Assembly (NCBI GenBank): GCA_031547885.1
Contig: JAVBRO010000023.1
Location: 34,246-98,245, forward strand
Direction of reading: 5' to 3'
Origin: UBA940 sp031547885
GTDB taxonomy: Bacteria > Bacteroidota > Bacteroidia > Bacteroidales > Rikenellaceae
DNA: 64,000 nucleotides
Both the position numbers and the translations under genes were made by a program. Every line of letters begins with the position of its first letter. Within the stretch, counting starts at the first letter, position 1. Shown piece by piece: positions 59,981 through 64,000 of this stretch. The notes below the pieces were generated by a model, which was not told the origin of the DNA, searched no databases, and saw only the letters and a program-made list of their open reading frames with translations.

Positions 59981-60016
59981 TTTGTTTGCGAAGAGGGGTC
60001 CAGTCTGTCAGAAGGT

Positions 60017-61654
60017 TCACTTTTTCGGGCGGTCGAACGTTTTTGCCAGCTTGACATACCGTCCGTATATGCGTTCATAGGTTTGGTGCCGTTCCATATC
60101 CGGTCTGTATTCCGTGTCGAAACCGCTGCCCATATTTTTCTGAGCCGCAAAAATATCGGGATAGATCCCGGCGGCGACGGCGGCGAACATGGCCGAACCC
60201 AACGCGCAGGCCTGCTCTGAACGTACCACGCGGATAGGCATTCCGAGTACGTCGGCCAGGACCTGCATCACGAATGGTGATTTTTTCGATATGCCGCCCA
60301 AAGCGTTGATGCAGCGGATCTCTATGTTTGATTCTTTCAGATGCTCGACGATGGCTCTGGAGCCGAATGCCGTGGCCTCGACCAATGCGCGGAAAATCAT
60401 AGGTGCGGTATTTCCCAGCGAAAGCCCTGCGATCACCCCTTTCAGATTTTGGTCGGCAAACGGAGTGCGTCGTCCGTTCATCCAGTCGAGCGCTATGGGG
60501 CCGCTCTCCGAGGGCTCTATCTTTTCAGCCTCTTTGGAGAGCCCGGGAATAATCTCATCGATAGTCCTATCGATATCTATACTCCCCGGCATCAGATTTT
60601 TCAAAGGCCACGCGAGTATATCCCTGAACCATGCATAGATGTCACCGAAAGCCGACTGCCCGGCTTCGATGCCTGTGTAGCCCGGAACGACAGAACCGTC
60701 GACCTGCCCGCAGATCCCTTCTATGCATTTGTCCCCTGCAACGCCATTGCCGATTATCATTATGTCGCAGGTGGATGTACCGATAATACGCGTCAGGACA
60801 TATGGCTCTATGCATCCGCCGACGGCCCCGAGGTGGGCGTCGATGGCCCCGACAGCCACTGCTGTTCCTGCACGGAGCCCAAGTTTTTTGGCCCATTCCG
60901 ACGTCAATTCTCCGGCTTTAGTGTCGGTAGTGTATGTTTCGGAGAAAAGACGGGAACGCATTTGCGCAATCGCCGGATCGAGTTTCCCGAGAAAATCTTC
61001 GGAAGGAAGGCCCCACGAGCCGTGCCACATTCCTTTATGCCCTGCGGCGCAGCGGCTGCGCAAGACCGTTTCGGCTTTTCTGTTTCCGGTGAGCAGTGCA
61101 GGCATCCAGTCGCAGTGTTCGACCCATGAGTATGCGGCTTTGGCGATTTCGGGATCGGTGCGCAGTATGTGCAGCACTTTCGCCCACGCCCATTCCGAAG
61201 AATATGTGCCTCCTTCGTACATCGTGTAATCGGTTTCCGCTCTCTTTGCCAGCGAAGTTATCTCTTCGGCCTCGGCTATAGCGGTATGATCTTTCCACAG
61301 CATGAACATAGCATTGGGATTGTCGGCAAACCCGGGCAGTAGGGCCAGGGGCGTACCTTCCGCATCTGTTATTGCCGGCGTACTTCCGGTGGTGTCGAAA
61401 CATATCCCTTTTATGTTATCTGCGGCATTTTCAGGCAACGAGGAAACAGCCTCGCGTACGGCTTCCACCATGGCTTCGATATAATCGAGCGGATGCTGCC
61501 GGTATCGGTTGGCTGCAGCATCGCAATATTTTCCGGCTGCCCAGCGCGGGTATTTCCTGACCGCCGCCGCTGCTTCGCTGCCGTCGCCGGCATCTACTAT
61601 CAGCGCTCTTACGGAGTCTGTCCCGTAATCTATTCCTATAACATAGTTTTTCAT
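60017..61654 (-). CDS. FGGY-family carbohydrate kinase, ribulokinase-like
   Basis: The protein has 545 residues from the ATG at 61654 (MKNYVIGIDYGTDSVRAL), cytoplasmic. It matches the AraB group: phosphate-1 loop GIDYGTDSVRA, GICFDTTGSTP, NAMFMLWKDHTA, YEGGTYSSEW, CAAGHKGMWH, GAIDAHLGAVGG, IGTSTCDIM and the C-terminal FGGY-type block NALGGISKKSPFVMQVLADV. AraB enzymes phosphorylate L-ribulose but also accept D-ribulose. No araA or araD is adjacent; the neighbours are a GH172 protein and a FucP-like permease. In that context D-ribulose (from D-arabinose) is a credible substrate. The assignment to kinase is firm, the sugar is inferred. Confidence 0.88.
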   Translation of the reverse strand: MKNYVIGIDYGTDSVRALIVDAGDGSEAAAAVRKYPRWAAGKYCDAAANRYRQHPLDYIEAMVEAVREAVSSLPENAADNIKGICFDTTGSTPAITDAEGTPLALLPGFADNPNAMFMLWKDHTAIAEAEEITSLAKRAETDYTMYEGGTYSSEWAWAKVLHILRTDPEIAKAAYSWVEHCDWMPALLTGNRKAETVLRSRCAAGHKGMWHGSWGLPSEDFLGKLDPAIAQMRSRLFSETYTTDTKAGELTSEWAKKLGLRAGTAVAVGAIDAHLGAVGGCIEPYVLTRIIGTSTCDIMIIGNGVAGDKCIEGICGQVDGSVVPGYTGIEAGQSAFGDIYAWFRDILAWPLKNLMPGSIDIDRTIDEIIPGLSKEAEKIEPSESGPIALDWMNGRRTPFADQNLKGVIAGLSLGNTAPMIFRALVEATAFGSRAIVEHLKESNIEIRCINALGGISKKSPFVMQVLADVLGMPIRVVRSEQACALGSAMFAAVAAGIYPDIFAAQKNMGSGFDTEYRPDMERHQTYERIYGRYVKLAKTFDRPKK

Positions 61655-61757
61655 GAAGTATTTATTTAGGGTTAGTCTATTTTTCAAGGAACAGCCTTTC
61701 GAATCCGGATCAACTGTCATCCTCATCGTCGCGATGCATTTGATGATATTTTGCAGG

Positions 61758-63845
61758 TCAATCCCCGAATATTATGAGGTCGATACCGACATCCGTGGTT
61801 TTGTCGCCGGCAAGTTTGAATGTGAACACATTCTCACCTTTTGCCACCCTGCCATAACCCAGTTCTACCTGCACGACATCCAATCTGTTGCTCCGAAGGT
61901 TGAGATCTTTGCACAATAGCTCTCCGTTGAGATAAATATCTACCACAGCGCCCCACTCTGATCTGGTGCAGAGGGCCGAAATTCCGCCTTCGAACTCGAA
62001 CCCGCTTTCGAAAGCCGCTGTCATCGTATCGCCCTGTTTGGCTCCCCACCAATAGAGCTGCATGCCGTGGCTCAGTTTTTCTGCATACGAACAGCGGTAT
62101 TCGAACCATCCGGAGTTTTTAGAGACCAGTCTCATGTGCTCCCCTTCGAGCGTCAGCATCGCTTTTTCGGGCATGATATCATTGCGGCTCATGGCTACGC
62201 GGTGTCGTGCGCCGGCGGTGTCAGGTACGATGTTCGATCTTGTTCCAGGCATTGCATACCAGAAAGTGGAACAGGAATAATCAATGTACCCTTTCGCCCA
62301 GTGCCACAGTTCCATATCGAATTCTATCGACTTATCGAACGGTATGCCGTCCAGAGCGCGGAGCCTTGTATTTGTGGAGTACGCCGGGGCAAAACTACCG
62401 TCTCCGAGCGGCTGTGCTATGAATGGATGATCGGTGAATTTTTCGGGACGGCACCACGCATAGCCGTAATAATCTTCTGTGCCGGTTCCAATGTGTGAAG
62501 GGAATTCTTCTCCGTCGACGAACACTTTTTCGTCGCCTTCACCCCACCAGCCATAGGTAGTGTTGAACAGGGCTATGCCGTCGCCGATATAGACGCCTTT
62601 ACCCTCGAGCGATACGAAATTCAAATCCTGTATCCCCTCGTCGGGGCTTCCTGTCATGCTTTTTTGTCTTCCTGTAGATATTGTGCTGTACTGGTGCCAT
62701 GCCGAGCCGAAGTGCATCGAACGCGAATCCCATTTCCAGGGTGCTGTTTCAATTGCCGCATCGGCTATTTTTATGGTTTCGCTGCCGTAGTTGACAAGGG
62801 TTATTTCGCACTCTTTTTCAAAGGGCATTACCCAGTAGGCGTTCATTTGCCCCTCCTCCGAGGCCGATGTGTACCATGTGTTCGTATATATCCGGCGCGG
62901 GCCTGTTCCGAAGAAATCTCCCGCGGGTATCCACACGGTCGACTCCCCGTCGAAACTCATCTGCAGTACGACCGAACGCAGCGCCTGCTCTTTGTTTCCG
63001 GATTCCAGACGCATTCCGATACGGCGCACCGCTTTTTGTCCGGTTATCCTGAACGTCCTGCTGTCTCCCGGGGCTAATTCGCTGTCCATGGAGATATTTG
63101 CCAGCTTGAGACCTTTCATTCCACGATCTTTGGTTTTCAGTTGCAAGTTTACCTTTTCTGCCAGCTCTCTGTTTTTTGAGGCCTCTTTGCGGGAGTATGA
63201 AACGACATTGGTTCCCGTGTCGTAAGTGCGGTAATTGATATTGTAGTAAACGGCCTCGCCGCGGTGTTTCGAGCCGGGATCGTCCTCGAATATATTGTCG
63301 CTTTGGTAGGTAATCCTGCAGCGTCTCGCGTACGGTATAGGGAAATAGAGGTTGTGGCCGCGGGTTTCGTAGGTAGAAAGCTCCGAGACCGACGCCGCCA
63401 TGGGGTATCCGGTGACCACGTCGCCGCTGAGGATAGCGAATGCCTCGCTTTCGATGACCGGGTTATCCATATCGTCGATATATATGCGCATGGTTCCACG
63501 GCCGCAGTTACTGCCTGCGAAGGTCATCCAGAAACGCACTACCGCTCCCGGTCCTTCGGCATCGATCATTATATATTCGGTGCGTCCCTTGCTCTTGTCC
63601 GTTCCAATGAACATAGTCCGGTCCCAGTTGGCAAACCATCCCGGGCCTCCTCTTTCGACCGATGAACGGTCGTAACTGCTGGCCTGTTTGCAGGTAAACT
63701 CAGGGTAAGGAAAGCGGGCTTTCTCCTCGCGGTCGACCATCTCTTTCAGTAAGGTTTCCACCGAAATGGTCTGAGCTGACACCGAGGCCGCAGACGCGAG
63801 TATGGTTATGATCGTCAGAAATATTTTTTTCATCTTCTTATCCAT
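61758..63845 (-). CDS. Secreted GH172 (DUF2961) protein
   Basis: The protein has 695 residues; the ATG at 63845 or 63833 precedes a signal peptide (cut after SVSAQ). DUF2961 jelly-roll blocks include GPGWFANWDRTMFIG, AEGPGAVVRFWMTFAG, LYFPIPYARRCRI, GDGIALFNTTYGWWGEGDEK and GTGTEDYYGYAWC. The last contains the conserved Glu of the GTGTEDYYG motif expected at the active site. A second beta domain (about 560-690) is present at the end (DVVQVELGYGRVAKGENVFT). GH172 founding members act on difructose anhydride and on D-arabinofuranosides, and function as multimers. It lies between a FucP-like permease gene (4 bases upstream) and a ribulokinase-like gene. Confidence 0.87.
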   Translation of the reverse strand: MDKKMKKIFLTIITILASAASVSAQTISVETLLKEMVDREEKARFPYPEFTCKQASSYDRSSVERGGPGWFANWDRTMFIGTDKSKGRTEYIMIDAEGPGAVVRFWMTFAGSNCGRGTMRIYIDDMDNPVIESEAFAILSGDVVTGYPMAASVSELSTYETRGHNLYFPIPYARRCRITYQSDNIFEDDPGSKHRGEAVYYNINYRTYDTGTNVVSYSRKEASKNRELAEKVNLQLKTKDRGMKGLKLANISMDSELAPGDSRTFRITGQKAVRRIGMRLESGNKEQALRSVVLQMSFDGESTVWIPAGDFFGTGPRRIYTNTWYTSASEEGQMNAYWVMPFEKECEITLVNYGSETIKIADAAIETAPWKWDSRSMHFGSAWHQYSTISTGRQKSMTGSPDEGIQDLNFVSLEGKGVYIGDGIALFNTTYGWWGEGDEKVFVDGEEFPSHIGTGTEDYYGYAWCRPEKFTDHPFIAQPLGDGSFAPAYSTNTRLRALDGIPFDKSIEFDMELWHWAKGYIDYSCSTFWYAMPGTRSNIVPDTAGARHRVAMSRNDIMPEKAMLTLEGEHMRLVSKNSGWFEYRCSYAEKLSHGMQLYWWGAKQGDTMTAAFESGFEFEGGISALCTRSEWGAVVDIYLNGELLCKDLNLRSNRLDVVQVELGYGRVAKGENVFTFKLAGDKTTDVGIDLIIFGD

Positions 63846-63849
63846 GTTC

Positions 63850-64000
63850 TTATGATCCCATTCTCCTTTCGGCCTTCGGAGCTATGAGTGTACCGTAGAC
63901 GGCTATGACGGAAAAAGCTATTGCAGGCACGATATAAGCCACCATAATGCTTCCCGAAGAGTCGGAGACTATTCCCTGTATCTGGGTGAGCACGGCGGCT
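63850..64000 (-). CDS. MFS sugar permease, FucP-like (C-terminal fragment; continues beyond window)
   Basis: Only the last 50 residues are in the window, on the minus strand up to the end. They contain IQGIVSDSSGSIMVAYIVPA and AVYGTLIAPKAERR, matching the final helices of FucP-type proton/sugar symporters, where G-x-V-S-D-x-x-G-x-I and a Pro-containing last helix are typical. FucP carries L-fucose and also D-arabinose. It is the first visible gene of the operon with GH172 and the kinase. Confidence 0.65.
   Translation of the reverse strand, partial: AAVLTQIQGIVSDSSGSIMVAYIVPAIAFSVIAVYGTLIAPKAERRMGS

Overview
This 64 kb window reads as chromosome of a gut-type member of the Bacteroidales. The evidence is a SusC/SusD pair, many secreted glycoside hydrolases with signal peptides or lipoboxes, promoters of the TTTG / TAnnTTTG type instead of -35/-10 boxes, and ATG starts without clear Shine-Dalgarno sequences. 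GC-rich codon use and gene content fit Alistipes/Rikenellaceae best, but genus is an inference.

Layout. (1) 1-11.7 kb, plus strand: the distal part of a polysaccharide utilisation locus: GH88 unsaturated glucuronyl hydrolase (5' end outside the window), CE15-type glucuronoyl esterase, an SGNH/DUF4886 lipoprotein, a SusE/F-like lipoprotein with Ig-like repeats, a GH2 enzyme, a stand-alone pair of GH35 jelly-roll domains, and a GH3 enzyme. Its susCD pair, if present, lies upstream of the window. (2) 11.9-23.6 kb: GH109-type lipoprotein; an RNA-remodelling operon (DEAD-box helicase, cold-shock-domain protein, RRM protein) with a long leader; a clan GH-D-like secreted hydrolase; a DMT transporter; a 994-residue secreted protein of unknown function with a Gly/Ser/Thr linker; a DUF2264 protein. 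(3) 23.6-32.3 kb, minus strand: the potassium-scavenging kdpFABC operon with a split KdpD (sensor/Usp protein plus separate histidine kinase) and an NtrC-type sigma-54 activator in place of KdpE. (4) 32.4-41.7 kb: small accessory genes (membrane protein, VOC/PhnB protein, WYL regulator, GyrI-like protein, YdeI-like protein), an ABC-F ATPase, an uncharacterised pair made of a lipocalin-like protein and a PEP-synthase-type phosphotransferase, and an AT-rich orphan gene. (5) 41.8-59.2 kb, minus strand: a seven-gene susCD operon with two GH144 proteins, a GH3 enzyme, a FISUMP surface lipoprotein and a sulfatase. It is preceded by a membrane-bound propeller/LuxR one-component regulator and an alpha/beta hydrolase. 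The enzymes predict a beta-1,2-glucan substrate, possibly a substituted one. (6) 59.2-60.0 kb: a scar with a tyrosine-recombinase fragment. (7) 60.0-64 kb, minus strand: FucP-like permease (partial), GH172 protein and ribulokinase-like kinase, which together suggest use of D-arabinofuranose-containing glycans.

The most interesting leads are the sulfatase inside the beta-1,2-glucan locus together with a candidate operator for its regulator; the lipocalin-like/PEP-phosphotransferase pair behind 21-bp-phased repeats; the sigma-54 wiring of kdp; the catalytic-domain-less GH35 protein; and the GH172/kinase/FucP set.
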